Source of the DNA: DATIXJ01 sp963714795
Lineage (GTDB): Bacteria > Bacteroidota > Ignavibacteria > UBA10030 > SZUA-254
Length of the DNA stretch: 64,000 bases
Assembly: GCA_963714795.1 (NCBI GenBank)
Contig: CAVQPS010000009.1
Coordinates: 372,001-436,000, forward strand
Direction: 5' to 3'
Shown here: piece by piece, positions 54,961 to 63,708 of the stretch
Numbering within the stretch: the stretch's first letter is position 1
How the letters are laid out: each line of letters begins with the position of its first letter
Made by a program: the position numbers and the translations under genes
The notes under the pieces: generated by a model
Databases searched by the model: none
What the model was told of the DNA's origin: nothing
What the model saw: only the letters and a program-made list of their open reading frames with translations

Positions 54961-56829
54961 ATGATGATCAATTTTCGCGACAACCGTCTTATTCCCATCT
55001 GGGAAAAAATACAAAACGGTCAACGCCTTTCTCTCGAAGACGGACTGGCATTGTACAACACATCCGACGTCATTGCACTCGGCAAGATGGCGAACTTCGT
55101 CCAGCAGCAAAAAAGCGGCGACGCAGTCTATTTCGTTCTCAATCAAAAAATCGAGCATACGAACATTTGTGTGCTCTCGTGCAAGTTCTGCGACTTTGCC
55201 GTCAAGAAAGGCGATGCAAACGCGTACGAAATGACGACGGAAGAAATTCTGTCAAAACTTTCTCCCGAAATTGCCGAAGTTCACATCACCGGCGGCATGC
55301 CTGCCGACTGGCCGTGGGAACGGTACCTCGATATCGTCCGCTCGATTCATGAGAAATTCCCGAATGCCGATGTAAAAGCATACACGGCGGTTGAGATCGA
55401 TTTCTTCCATAAAAAATTCAAGATATCGATTGAAGAAGTGCTGAAACAACTGAAAGCGGTCGGCTTGCGAACAATGCCGGGCGGCGGCGCGGAAGTTTTC
55501 TCCGAGCGCGTCCGAAAACTTCTTTTCAATCAAAAAATTGGGGCGAAGACGTGGCTTGAAGTCCACAAAACCGCGCACAAACTCGGCATCCCGACGAACG
55601 CAACGATGCTCTACGGTCACGTCGAGACACTCGAAGAGCGTTTGATTCACATGATAAAATTGCGCGAGGCACAGGATGAAACGCGCGGATTCCTGACATT
55701 CATTCCGCTGGCATTTCAGCCCGGCGATACGGGCATCAAACCGACAAATCAATTTACTTCCGCCATCGATGATCTGAAAACGATTGCCGTCAGCCGCCTG
55801 ATACTCGATAATTTCCCGCACATCAAAGCATACTGGGTGATGTTGACGGAAGAAGTTGCTTCTGTTGCTCTCAATTTCGGAGCGGACGATATGGACGGCA
55901 CGGTCGGGCAGGAGCGCATCGCACACGATGCCGGCGCAACCAGTCCGATGAAACTTGCCAAAGATCAGATCGTCAAGATTATCAGGGACGCCGGAAAAAT
56001 TCCGGTCGAGCGGGACGTCTATTATAATGCGCTTCATGTTCACTCGGAAAACGTCATCGGAAAAATTCCATATCTCAACTCGGTTCCGTTTTATCATCAA
56101 TTTGAAAAGCGGCAATTCCGGATTCTGCCCGTCGTTCCGCGGCGAATGGGATTGCTTGTGGAAAAAGGAGAAATCGTCGCCGGACCGTTTTCGCTGATGG
56201 ATTATTTCCAATCTGAAGATCGTCTGGAATTGCTCAACTGGTGCATCGCCACGCGCGATCAGGTGAAGAGTGTGATGCTGTTTTCGAATCACGGATGGGG
56301 AGACCTCGACGGAAAGCGGATCGGCATCACCGACGATACCGCAACCTCGGTTCGGCTTTTGCAAGTGTTGCTGGAAAAGAAATACGGCGTGAAAGCAAAT
56401 TTCGAGCGGCTCCATGCCGGTGTGAACGATTTTTCCGGTTACGACGCCGTGCTGTTGATCGGCGACGAAGCGCTTCACCGCAATAAATACGGACTGGAAG
56501 GATTCGAGCTGGTATTCGATCTTGCCAAAGAGTGGTACGATTGGAAAAAGATGCCGTTTGTTTTTGCCGTGTGGGCGGTCCAGCGTTCACTTCCGCAGGA
56601 AACGAAAGAAGAATTGAACAGTCTTATCGAGCAATCGGTGAAATCGTCGGAAGGAAAGTTCGGCATCATCGGCGAACTGCATGGCAAGCGGATCGGTTTG
56701 AACAAGAACGATGTGGATGAATATCTTGAAGGATTTAATTTCCGATTGGGTGAAAGAGAAAAAGAGGCGATGAAAGAGTTTAGAAGGTTGGTGGGAGAAA
56801 TTGAAAAACAGTTACAGTTTAGAAAATAA
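54961..56829 (+). CDS. MqnE-MqnA fusion: aminofutalosine synthase / chorismate dehydratase
   Basis: 622 residues joining two consecutive futalosine-pathway enzymes. Residues 1 to about 360 are the radical-SAM MqnE domain: iron-sulphur motif CVLSCKFC (CxxxCxxC), MPGGGAEVFSERV and TNATMLYGHVET. Residues from about 364 are a MqnA chorismate dehydratase domain with IGKIPYLNSVPFYHQ, GEIVAGPFSLMDYF and GDEALHRNKY. MqnA makes 3-(1-carboxyvinyloxy)benzoate, the MqnE substrate, so fusion could channel it. The frame is intact. In most genomes the two are separate genes. Confidence 0.9.
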   Translation: MMINFRDNRLIPIWEKIQNGQRLSLEDGLALYNTSDVIALGKMANFVQQQKSGDAVYFVLNQKIEHTNICVLSCKFCDFAVKKGDANAYEMTTEEILSKLSPEIAEVHITGGMPADWPWERYLDIVRSIHEKFPNADVKAYTAVEIDFFHKKFKISIEEVLKQLKAVGLRTMPGGGAEVFSERVRKLLFNQKIGAKTWLEVHKTAHKLGIPTNATMLYGHVETLEERLIHMIKLREAQDETRGFLTFIPLAFQPGDTGIKPTNQFTSAIDDLKTIAVSRLILDNFPHIKAYWVMLTEEVASVALNFGADDMDGTVGQERIAHDAGATSPMKLAKDQIVKIIRDAGKIPVERDVYYNALHVHSENVIGKIPYLNSVPFYHQFEKRQFRILPVVPRRMGLLVEKGEIVAGPFSLMDYFQSEDRLELLNWCIATRDQVKSVMLFSNHGWGDLDGKRIGITDDTATSVRLLQVLLEKKYGVKANFERLHAGVNDFSGYDAVLLIGDEALHRNKYGLEGFELVFDLAKEWYDWKKMPFVFAVWAVQRSLPQETKEELNSLIEQSVKSSEGKFGIIGELHGKRIGLNKNDVDEYLEGFNFRLGEREKEAMKEFRRLVGEIEKQLQFRK

Positions 56830-56861
56830 GTATTTACAATCTTTTTATTGACGCAAAAATT

Positions 56862-57956
56862 ATGAATTTTTCCGTAATCCATAACAAAATTCAATCCGGC
56901 AACGGTTAATTCCCGAAGAAGGACTTTTTCTTCTGAAGAATTCCGAACTTCTCGATCTCGGCGATCTGGCGAACACGATCCGCTACCGGAAAAATCCGAA
57001 ACAGCAGATCACATTCGTCATCGATACGAATCCGAACTACTCCAACATCTGCAACATCGATTGCATCTTCTGCGCGTTCTACCGTCATGCCGGTGAAAAA
57101 GGTGAATACACGTACAGCGTCGATCATATGATCCAGAAATTCAAGGAAGCCGCGGCGAACGGCGTTACAACGGTACTTCTTGCAGGGCGGTGTAAATCCT
57201 AATTTGCCGTTTGAATATTATGTCGAAATGGTCGAGCGCACGGTAAAAGAAGTTCCGCAGGTCGCGCCGCATTTTTATTCCACGTCCGAGATCATCGGGA
57301 TGGCAAACGTTTCGGGACTGACGATTCCTCAGGTACTGCAACGATTATGGGATGCGGGACAACGCTCGCTTCCCGGCGGCGGCGCGGAGGTTCTCTCCGA
57401 TCGTGTGAAGAAGAAAATTTCTCATCTCAAAGGAACATCGGCCGACTGGCTCAACGTGATGCGCGAGGCACACAAGATCGGATACAAATCGACGGCAACG
57501 ATGATGTACGGTCATCTCGAAACCGACGAGGACATCGTCGAGCATCTCGAATCGATCCGCAAACTTCAGGATGAATTGCACGGCTTCACGGCATTCGTGC
57601 CGTGGAGTTTCAAGCCGGGCAACACGCCGCTCGAAAAAATCATTCCCCATTACGCCACACCGATGCGCTATCTCCAGATGATCGCATTTTCCAGAATTTA
57701 TCTCGACAATTTCGATCACGTTCAGGCATCGTGGTTCTCCGAAGGAAAAAAGACGGGACAAATCGCACTCCATTTCGGTGCGGACGATTTCGGCGGAACG
57801 TTGTTCGAGGAAAATGTTCATGCCGCGGCGAACTTCGTCAACAAAACCAACACGGAAGAAGTTTTAAATCTTATCCGCGAATCGGGATTCACTCCCGCAC
57901 AACGCACAACGTTATACGATATTATTAAAACCTACGAGAAAACCGAGGCAGCATAA
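56862..57956 (+). pseudogene. mqnC: MqnC, cyclic dehypoxanthinyl futalosine synthase, two compensating frameshifts
   Basis: Radical-SAM enzyme that closes the second ring of the futalosine intermediate. The motif CNIDCIFC (CxxxCxxC), PGGGAEVLSDRV, TATMMYGHLET and FNDFDHVQASW-like (DNFDHVQASW) fit. The N-terminus MNFSVIHNKIQSG enters a stop at 56907; a missing base near 56900 restores RLIPEEGLFLLKNSELLDLG. A second shift (an extra T near 57180) is needed to reach VLLQGGVNPNLPFEYY. The two cancel, leaving 364 residues, the usual MqnC length. The longest clean frame starts at 57180. Sequence error is likely but unproven. Confidence 0.8.
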
Positions 57957-57981
57957 CGCAAACATTATCCCAACGATCATC

Positions 57982-58812
57982 GTGCGAACTTTGAACAAAA
58001 CGTTGCTTTTTCTCCTGTGGATCATTTTAATTTCTTCGATGATGTGGGGACAACCGAAACAATCCTCAATCCATCTTGCCAAACTCTGGACGGTTCACAT
58101 CGATAATGTATCTCAGTCAAATTCCCATGAATTCGAGAGATTGGACAGCGCGCAGGCATTCATTCATGATGAAATTTTGAAAACATATCACCTGCCGGTC
58201 ATTCCGACATATTGTATCCAGACGACGGATGGAAGATATTTCACATTCCGTGCAAGAAATTCATTCGGCGATCTCGACCAGCCGCAGAAATATCCGGACG
58301 AGGTGAAAAAACTTTTCGCTGAAAATGTCAACCCGTACAGCGATACCATCCACACGCTGTTGCGGGATCATCACAACGAAGTATGGATGTGGGATTCTTC
58401 GTCGAGTTATGTTCCTGAAACATTTCAGCCGAATGTTGCATCGATGCGGTGTATTCATATTCATTCGGAATGGGTAAAGCCGCCGATGGATGCAGTGTAT
58501 GATTCCGTGACAACGCTTTTTCACGGCGCGTTATTGAAAGAAAAATTTCCGATGTCGTGTATCGTTCTGTACAGCGTGTACGGTACCGGAGCGAATCATT
58601 TCGTCTGGCATGCAAGAACGCGGGAAGAATTGACACACGCTCAATCGTCCGAGCAAATTCTGATCGACGCGTACGGCGAACAGGAAGGAACATCGTTGTG
58701 GAAAAAGTGGGGTACGTGTCTTTATAAAATTGAAGATGTTGACGCCGTTATCAACACTTCCATAACGAACCTTGAACCGGACCTGCCATGGTTCGGCATT
58801 GCGATACAATAA
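57982..58812 (+). CDS. Secreted protein of unknown function
   Basis: 276 residues, GTG start, 25 bp after mqnC. A signal peptide (NKTLLFLLWIILISSMMWG) is followed by a Trp-, His- and Tyr-rich mature part with no motif I recognise; segments MRCIHIHSEWVKPPMD and YGTGANHFVWHART are notable for clustered His and Trp. It could be an envelope protein placed in the menaquinone transcript by chance. No paralogue in the window. The 50 bp after it is unremarkable. Confidence 0.6.
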   Translation: MRTLNKTLLFLLWIILISSMMWGQPKQSSIHLAKLWTVHIDNVSQSNSHEFERLDSAQAFIHDEILKTYHLPVIPTYCIQTTDGRYFTFRARNSFGDLDQPQKYPDEVKKLFAENVNPYSDTIHTLLRDHHNEVWMWDSSSSYVPETFQPNVASMRCIHIHSEWVKPPMDAVYDSVTTLFHGALLKEKFPMSCIVLYSVYGTGANHFVWHARTREELTHAQSSEQILIDAYGEQEGTSLWKKWGTCLYKIEDVDAVINTSITNLEPDLPWFGIAIQ

Positions 58813-58863
58813 TAACTTTTATACCGGCAATAATCCGTTCATCTCTCCTTGCTGCATCACGTA

Positions 58864-60465
58864 TTATTGAGCAGGCATCGAATGGGATGAATCTTTCCTT
58901 GTAAAGATATAAATTACTTGATTAGCGGAAGGTTGACGTGCGCGTGCTTGCTCATTCCAAAAAAAATTGGTTTCCTTCGCCCCTTCAGCGATCTCTGCTA
59001 CCCCCGTCAAATAATAATTGGCGTTTGTGTAGTTTTCAAACCAATTGAAAATTACCATCGGGGATTCCGGACGTCGGAACCATGAGAGCTGCATTCTAAA
59101 GAGAACCAATATCTTTGGATTCGCCGTTTCAATTTCATGAATCATTTCTGTTTGCATCTTCTCGTTCAACGGCTGAGGCTCCATGAGGCTGTACATGTAC
59201 AGGTAACCCGTTGCCGATATCCGGTTGGCATAAAAATAAACCTGTGGCTCGGAGCCAAGCACGGCAATTTTATCATCCGGTTCGGTATGTTGACGCACAT
59301 AATCACCGATTATAACAGATTCGGAAAAAGGGTTACCGCGATAGAGCATTTGGGAAACCTCCTGCGGGCTGTACTCCAAATAATATAAACGTGATTTCAC
59401 TATTCCAATACATAATGCAATGAGAACGACGAGAGTTATCAACCATGAAAGTGACCGTGCTTTCCATCGAACGACGATAAGATGTTGTACAACCTCCGCC
59501 CCTATTCCGGCAAATAGCGCTACTGCAGGGGCAAAAAGCACAAAATAATGTTTACGAAAATAAAATCCGGGGCAAACAGCGACAAAAGAGCATACGGCGA
59601 AGACGACGAGAAATATTTTCTTGTGTACATTAACTTCCAAAGACCAAAATGATAATCCTCCGACCAATGCAAATATCCATATTCCCGCATATTCATTGAA
59701 CGAAGATATAAGAAATGATTTTAAAAATACCACACCCTCAGACCATGGTACCATGGCAGCATATTCACTACCGTATTGAACTGTCCAAAACCAAAATCGA
59801 TCAAACACTCCCGAGTCAAACAACCAAAAGAGCAAGCAGAGTATCGGCAGAAGAATACCAAATACCACCATGCCAACATTTTTAAGTGTAACCATCCATG
59901 ATGTTCTCGCGACGAACAGCCAATAATACGTCGTCATGAAAACAACAAACATCGCAAAAAATACCCCCGGCTGTTTCATCAAAATACTCATTCCCAACAG
60001 TACGCCGCTGGACAGCAGCAGTACCATTTTTTTCTCGCGACGAATTGCATGATACATCAGCAACATTCCAGCCAAAGCAAAGAACACCACAAAGTGTGTC
60101 GCATGAGCTGCCGAACCCAACAACGGGGGACTGAGCGTGAGAAGAGCAAACGAACTCGCCGCAACAAATGCAACGAACGGATTGAATAACTGTTTCACAC
60201 CGATAAAAAGGATTAGAATGCTGCTCACATTGACAAGAAGTAACCCAATATGAACTCCAGTCACCGTCTGACCAAACAGCAACATTATCAACGCATACAT
60301 CATCGATGTACCGGGTAATTTCATGTTGTATGCGTGGGCAAAGGGAGAATATCCCTTGAGCAACAATTGTCCCATGTAGGCATATTCACCCTCATCGCGT
60401 TCCAGTGGCATACTCAACAAACGAATGCGCACAAAGACAACGAAGAGGATGATAAGTCCGGTCAA
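58864..60465 (-). CDS. GT39/ArnT-like membrane glycosyltransferase
   Basis: 533 residues with at least ten hydrophobic helices. The first large loop has the expected LERDEGEYAYMGQLLLKG and the family's Asp-Glu, and HAYNMKLPGTSMMYAL. It probably moves a sugar from a polyprenyl-phosphate donor outside the membrane. The start is a TTG at 60465 with no good ribosome site. The open frame reaches about 35 codons further upstream (ending VHVYW before the TTG) with no ATG or GTG, so the real start may be lost or unusual. It lies convergent with the secreted protein gene and 137 bp from mqnD. Confidence 0.82.
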   Translation of the reverse strand: MTGLIILFVVFVRIRLLSMPLERDEGEYAYMGQLLLKGYSPFAHAYNMKLPGTSMMYALIMLLFGQTVTGVHIGLLLVNVSSILILFIGVKQLFNPFVAFVAASSFALLTLSPPLLGSAAHATHFVVFFALAGMLLMYHAIRREKKMVLLLSSGVLLGMSILMKQPGVFFAMFVVFMTTYYWLFVARTSWMVTLKNVGMVVFGILLPILCLLFWLFDSGVFDRFWFWTVQYGSEYAAMVPWSEGVVFLKSFLISSFNEYAGIWIFALVGGLSFWSLEVNVHKKIFLVVFAVCSFVAVCPGFYFRKHYFVLFAPAVALFAGIGAEVVQHLIVVRWKARSLSWLITLVVLIALCIGIVKSRLYYLEYSPQEVSQMLYRGNPFSESVIIGDYVRQHTEPDDKIAVLGSEPQVYFYANRISATGYLYMYSLMEPQPLNEKMQTEMIHEIETANPKILVLFRMQLSWFRRPESPMVIFNWFENYTNANYYLTGVAEIAEGAKETNFFWNEQARARQPSANQVIYIFTRKDSSHSMPAQ

Positions 60466-60602
60466 TAACCAATAGACGTGAACAGCTTCTACTTTCTCTT
60501 TAGGGGTATGTAGTTGTTCGTGTAGTAAAATTTTTGATTTCTCCGAATTGACTTCTTCGATTATTCCTTTGGGTAATTACACATGGCATCTTCCGAAAGC
60601 AT

Positions 60603-61439
60603 TCAATAAAGTGTCAGCACGGGTGCAGTCGGTATTATTTTCTTTTGTTTGGCATAATTGAACAGCACTTCGAGCGCCTTCTTCCCGTTTTCTCCCATAT
60701 CGATCGTCAGCTCGCTGACATACATTTTCACAAACTTCTCGCCAAGCTTATGGTCGATTCCGCGTCCCCACTGCATTGCGTACGGAATCGATTCGTTCTG
60801 ATGTTTGTAGCCGTAATCGATGCTTTCCTTCAATCCGCGGGAAAGTTTCCGCGCAAGTTCTTCGCCTAAATCTTTCCGCACAACATCGAGACCGAGCGGC
60901 AACGGGAGTCCCTTTGTTTTTTCTTCCCACAATTCTCCGAAGTCGAGAATCTTGTTGTAGCCGAGAGATTGATACGTGATCTGCCCTTCATGAATCAATA
61001 ATCCTGCATCGACAGTTCCTTTATCGACCGCTTCCATGATTTTATCGAACGGCATATCGACATTCTTAATGCTATCGGTAAAAATCTTAAAGAGAAGCGT
61101 TGCGGTTGTTAAAGGACCTGGTGTACCGACGGTTTTTCCTTTCAACTCATCTATCGTCCAGTATTTTTTTGAGATGATAACGGGACCGTATCCTTCGCCC
61201 ATACTCGCGCCGGTTCTCATGATCCAATATTTATCCGCAACGGAGGGAAATGCGTGCGCGGAAATCGCCGTCACTTCCAGTTCCGCTTTCTGTGCACGGA
61301 CATTGAGCGACTGAATATCTTCCAGAAGATGTTTGATGACGATGCCGTCGAGTTTCACCTTGCCGCTGGCAAGTCCGTAAAACATGAATGCGTCGTCGGG
61401 ATCGGGACTGTGACCTACTGTAATAATTCGTTCTGTCAT
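60603..61439 (-). CDS. mqnD: 1,4-dihydroxy-6-naphthoate synthase MqnD
   Basis: 278 residues from ATG 61439. A periplasmic-binding-like fold with the MqnD start VGHSPDPDDAFMFYGLASGKV, the loop EDIQSLN, and YGPVIISKKYW, GTPGPLTTATLLFK and LLIHEGQITY. It turns cyclic dehypoxanthinyl futalosine into dihydroxynaphthoate. The upstream frame to 61508 adds 23 residues with no family match. It is on the opposite strand from the mqn cluster, 9-10 kb from mqnEA's start, so not in the same transcript. The 137 bp between it and the glycosyltransferase holds only the open frame noted there. Confidence 0.94.
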   Translation of the reverse strand: MTERIITVGHSPDPDDAFMFYGLASGKVKLDGIVIKHLLEDIQSLNVRAQKAELEVTAISAHAFPSVADKYWIMRTGASMGEGYGPVIISKKYWTIDELKGKTVGTPGPLTTATLLFKIFTDSIKNVDMPFDKIMEAVDKGTVDAGLLIHEGQITYQSLGYNKILDFGELWEEKTKGLPLPLGLDVVRKDLGEELARKLSRGLKESIDYGYKHQNESIPYAMQWGRGIDHKLGEKFVKMYVSELTIDMGENGKKALEVLFNYAKQKKIIPTAPVLTLY

Positions 61440-61564
61440 ATTGTAATGAAATAAATTTTTGTTTAAGATACGGAATTCTTCTGCAACAAGAAAATTTTTT
61501 CGCAGCAAATGAATCCGAAAAACGGTATATTTCAGTGAAATTATTTTTCATAAAGGAAAAAAGA

Positions 61565-62311
61565 ATGCCGAAACTTGTATTAGTACGTCATGGCGAAAGC
61601 ACGTGGAATAAAGAAAACCGGTTCACCGGATGGACCGATGTCGATCTGTCGGAAAAAGGAATCCAGGAAGCACGACAGGCGGGGAAATTATTGAAGGAAC
61701 AAGGATTTGTTTTTGATATCGCATTCACGTCGGTGTTGAAACGTGCAATCAGAACGCTCTGGCTCGCTCTGGATGAAATGGATGCGATGTGGATCCCGGT
61801 GCAACATTCGTGGCGGTTGAACGAACGTCATTACGGTGCACTGCAGGGATTGAACAAATCGGAAACGGCGGCAAAATTCGGAGAAGAGCAGGTGCATATC
61901 TGGCGAAGGAGTTACGCGATTCCGCCGCCCGCGCTCGAAAAGAGCGATCCGAGGAACCCCGCCAACGATCCGCGATATAAAAATCTGACACCGAAGGAAA
62001 TTCCTTTGACTGAATGTTTGAAAGATACGGTCGACCGGTTTCTTCCCCTCTGGCACGACACGATCGCCCCAACCATCAAATCGGGAAAACGGGTCATCAT
62101 CGCCGCGCACGGCAACAGTTTGCGCGCGCTGGTAAAATATCTCGATAACCTTTCCGACGATGCGATTGTGGAACTCAATATTCCGACCGGTATGCCGCTG
62201 GTCTATGAGTTGGACGAAAAGCTGAAGCCGATCCGCAGTACGTACCTCGGCGATCCTGAAGCGGTGAAAAAAGCGATGCAGTCGGTTGCGAATCAAGGAA
62301 AGGCAAAGTAG
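61565..62311 (+). CDS. gpmA: 2,3-bisphosphoglycerate-dependent phosphoglycerate mutase
   Basis: 248 residues from ATG 61565 (AAGGAAAAAAGA before it; the frame from 61535 is longer but unsupported). The phosphohistidine motif LVRHGESTWNKENRFTGWTDVDLSEKG, the R-H pair region RHYGALQGLNKSE and HGNSLRALVKYLD fit dPGM of glycolysis. It is divergent from mqnD. Stop codons of gpmA and the trpF-like gene lie 4 bp apart. Confidence 0.96.
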   Translation: MPKLVLVRHGESTWNKENRFTGWTDVDLSEKGIQEARQAGKLLKEQGFVFDIAFTSVLKRAIRTLWLALDEMDAMWIPVQHSWRLNERHYGALQGLNKSETAAKFGEEQVHIWRRSYAIPPPALEKSDPRNPANDPRYKNLTPKEIPLTECLKDTVDRFLPLWHDTIAPTIKSGKRVIIAAHGNSLRALVKYLDNLSDDAIVELNIPTGMPLVYELDEKLKPIRSTYLGDPEAVKKAMQSVANQGKAK

Positions 62312-62314
62312 GTT

Positions 62315-62965
62315 TTACGACAGCGCAGTAAAAAACCGCGCAAGTTTTTCTTCGTCAAGTTTGTTATTTGTCCGCACTCCGCTGCAGACATCAACAGCAA
62401 ACGGATGTACCGCATGAATTGCTTCGCGAACATTCTCGGGACGCAATCCTCCGGCGAGAAAAACCGGAACAGCAACGGCATCCCGGATTTTTTTACTGAT
62501 GCTCCAATCGTGTACTCTGCCTGTACCGCCGAGTTCTTTTACCGTGAGGGAAGGATTCCCCGAATCCAATAATATCGCATCGACGTGTGGAACAACCGAG
62601 GATGCGTATTCAACTGCTTGATTATCGAGAACATGAACAACCTGAACGATCCGGATTCCCGGAAGTTCGTCTTTTAAGACCGCATACTCTTCAACCGGAA
62701 ATTGATCGACAAGCTGAATCGTGGTTACGTTTGTGCGGCGCTGCTGATCGATGACTTCTTTTGCCGTTTGTTTGCACGTCAGTAAAAACGTATCAACACC
62801 CGGGGGTACGGCTCGCACAATCCCGGCAATGAGTTCTTCGGGAATCGGTCCCGGTCCGCTCGGCATGGCCGATACCAATCCGATTGCCGATGCACCGTAG
62901 CGGATCGCAAGCCGGGCTTCTTCAATGCTTCCGATACAACAAATTTTTACGCGTGTCCGAGACAT
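62315..62965 (-). CDS. TrpF-like phosphoribosylanthranilate isomerase homologue
   Basis: 216-residue TIM barrel. The N-terminus VKICCIGSIEEARLAIRYGA corresponds to TrpF KICG with its catalytic Cys; LLDSGNP holds the catalytic Asp, and GGTGRVHDW and VFLAGGLRPENVREAI are typical. The usual SPR after the second strand is replaced by AMPSGPGPI, so it belongs to a divergent branch and may not be the tryptophan enzyme. No other trp gene is nearby. It is transcribed with tag, 12 bp apart. Confidence 0.8.
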   Translation of the reverse strand: MSRTRVKICCIGSIEEARLAIRYGASAIGLVSAMPSGPGPIPEELIAGIVRAVPPGVDTFLLTCKQTAKEVIDQQRRTNVTTIQLVDQFPVEEYAVLKDELPGIRIVQVVHVLDNQAVEYASSVVPHVDAILLDSGNPSLTVKELGGTGRVHDWSISKKIRDAVAVPVFLAGGLRPENVREAIHAVHPFAVDVCSGVRTNNKLDEEKLARFFTALS

Positions 62966-62977
62966 CGGTTCCGCACC

Positions 62978-63556
62978 TTATTGCAATTCTTTGTATCGAA
63001 AACAAACAACAAGATGGTCGTTCACCAAACCGCATGCCTGCATGAATGCATAACAAATCGTCGAGCCGACAAATTTAAACCCACGCTGCTTTAAATCTTT
63101 ACTCATTGCATCGGATACTTTCGTTGATGGCGGAACATCTTTCATCGAACGGCGCTTGTTGACGACAGGACTTCCGCCGACGAATTGCCAGATGTACCGG
63201 TCGAACGATCCGAATTCTTTCTGTACTTCTAAAAATGCTTTTGCATTTTGAATTGTCGATTCGACTTTGAGCCGGTTGCGAACAATCCCTTCGTCGGCAA
63301 GAAGTTGTTTGATCTTTTTCGAATCATAGCGGACAATCTTCTTCGGATCAAAACGATCGAACGCTGCCCGGTAATTCTTCCGTTTTCGCAGAATCGTTAT
63401 CCAGCTCAATCCCGCCTGCGCACCTTCGAGACAGAGCATTTCGAATAATTTGTGATCATCGTGAACGGGAACGCCCCATTCACGGTCGTGATAACGACGG
63501 TAAAGCGGGTCGTGTTCTCCCCACGGACATCGATGTATTATCTGTTTGGTTATCAT
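62978..63556 (-). CDS. tag: DNA-3-methyladenine glycosylase I
   Basis: 192 residues. The Tag signature CPWGEHDPLYRRYHDREWGVPVHDD, the glutamate loop EGAQAGLSWITILRKRKNYRAAFDRFDP and the C-terminal zinc-binding His/Cys region (CYAFMQACGLVNDHLVVC) are clear. It excises alkylated 3-methyladenine. First gene of a two-gene unit with the TrpF-like gene. ATG at 63556. Confidence 0.95.
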   Translation of the reverse strand: MITKQIIHRCPWGEHDPLYRRYHDREWGVPVHDDHKLFEMLCLEGAQAGLSWITILRKRKNYRAAFDRFDPKKIVRYDSKKIKQLLADEGIVRNRLKVESTIQNAKAFLEVQKEFGSFDRYIWQFVGGSPVVNKRRSMKDVPPSTKVSDAMSKDLKQRGFKFVGSTICYAFMQACGLVNDHLVVCFRYKELQ

Positions 63557-63708
63557 AATTTTATTGGAAAATGTTCAAAAATAAAGATACAAAAAATATC
63601 ATTCATGAACACGCTGTGATTGCTTTTGAAATCGCAGAATCGTTTATTAGAATATATCTCTTGCAATAGCAAGCGAACACAAGACAACCATAAACCGGAC
63701 AATACTGT

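Noticed and set aside
55252..56478. 408-codon minus-strand frame inside mqnEA
   Set aside because: Shadow of a clearly conserved enzyme on the other strand; no motif of its own.
57180..57956. 258-residue ORF as a complete short MqnC
   Set aside because: It lacks the iron-sulphur motif, which lies upstream in another frame; the gene is frameshifted instead.
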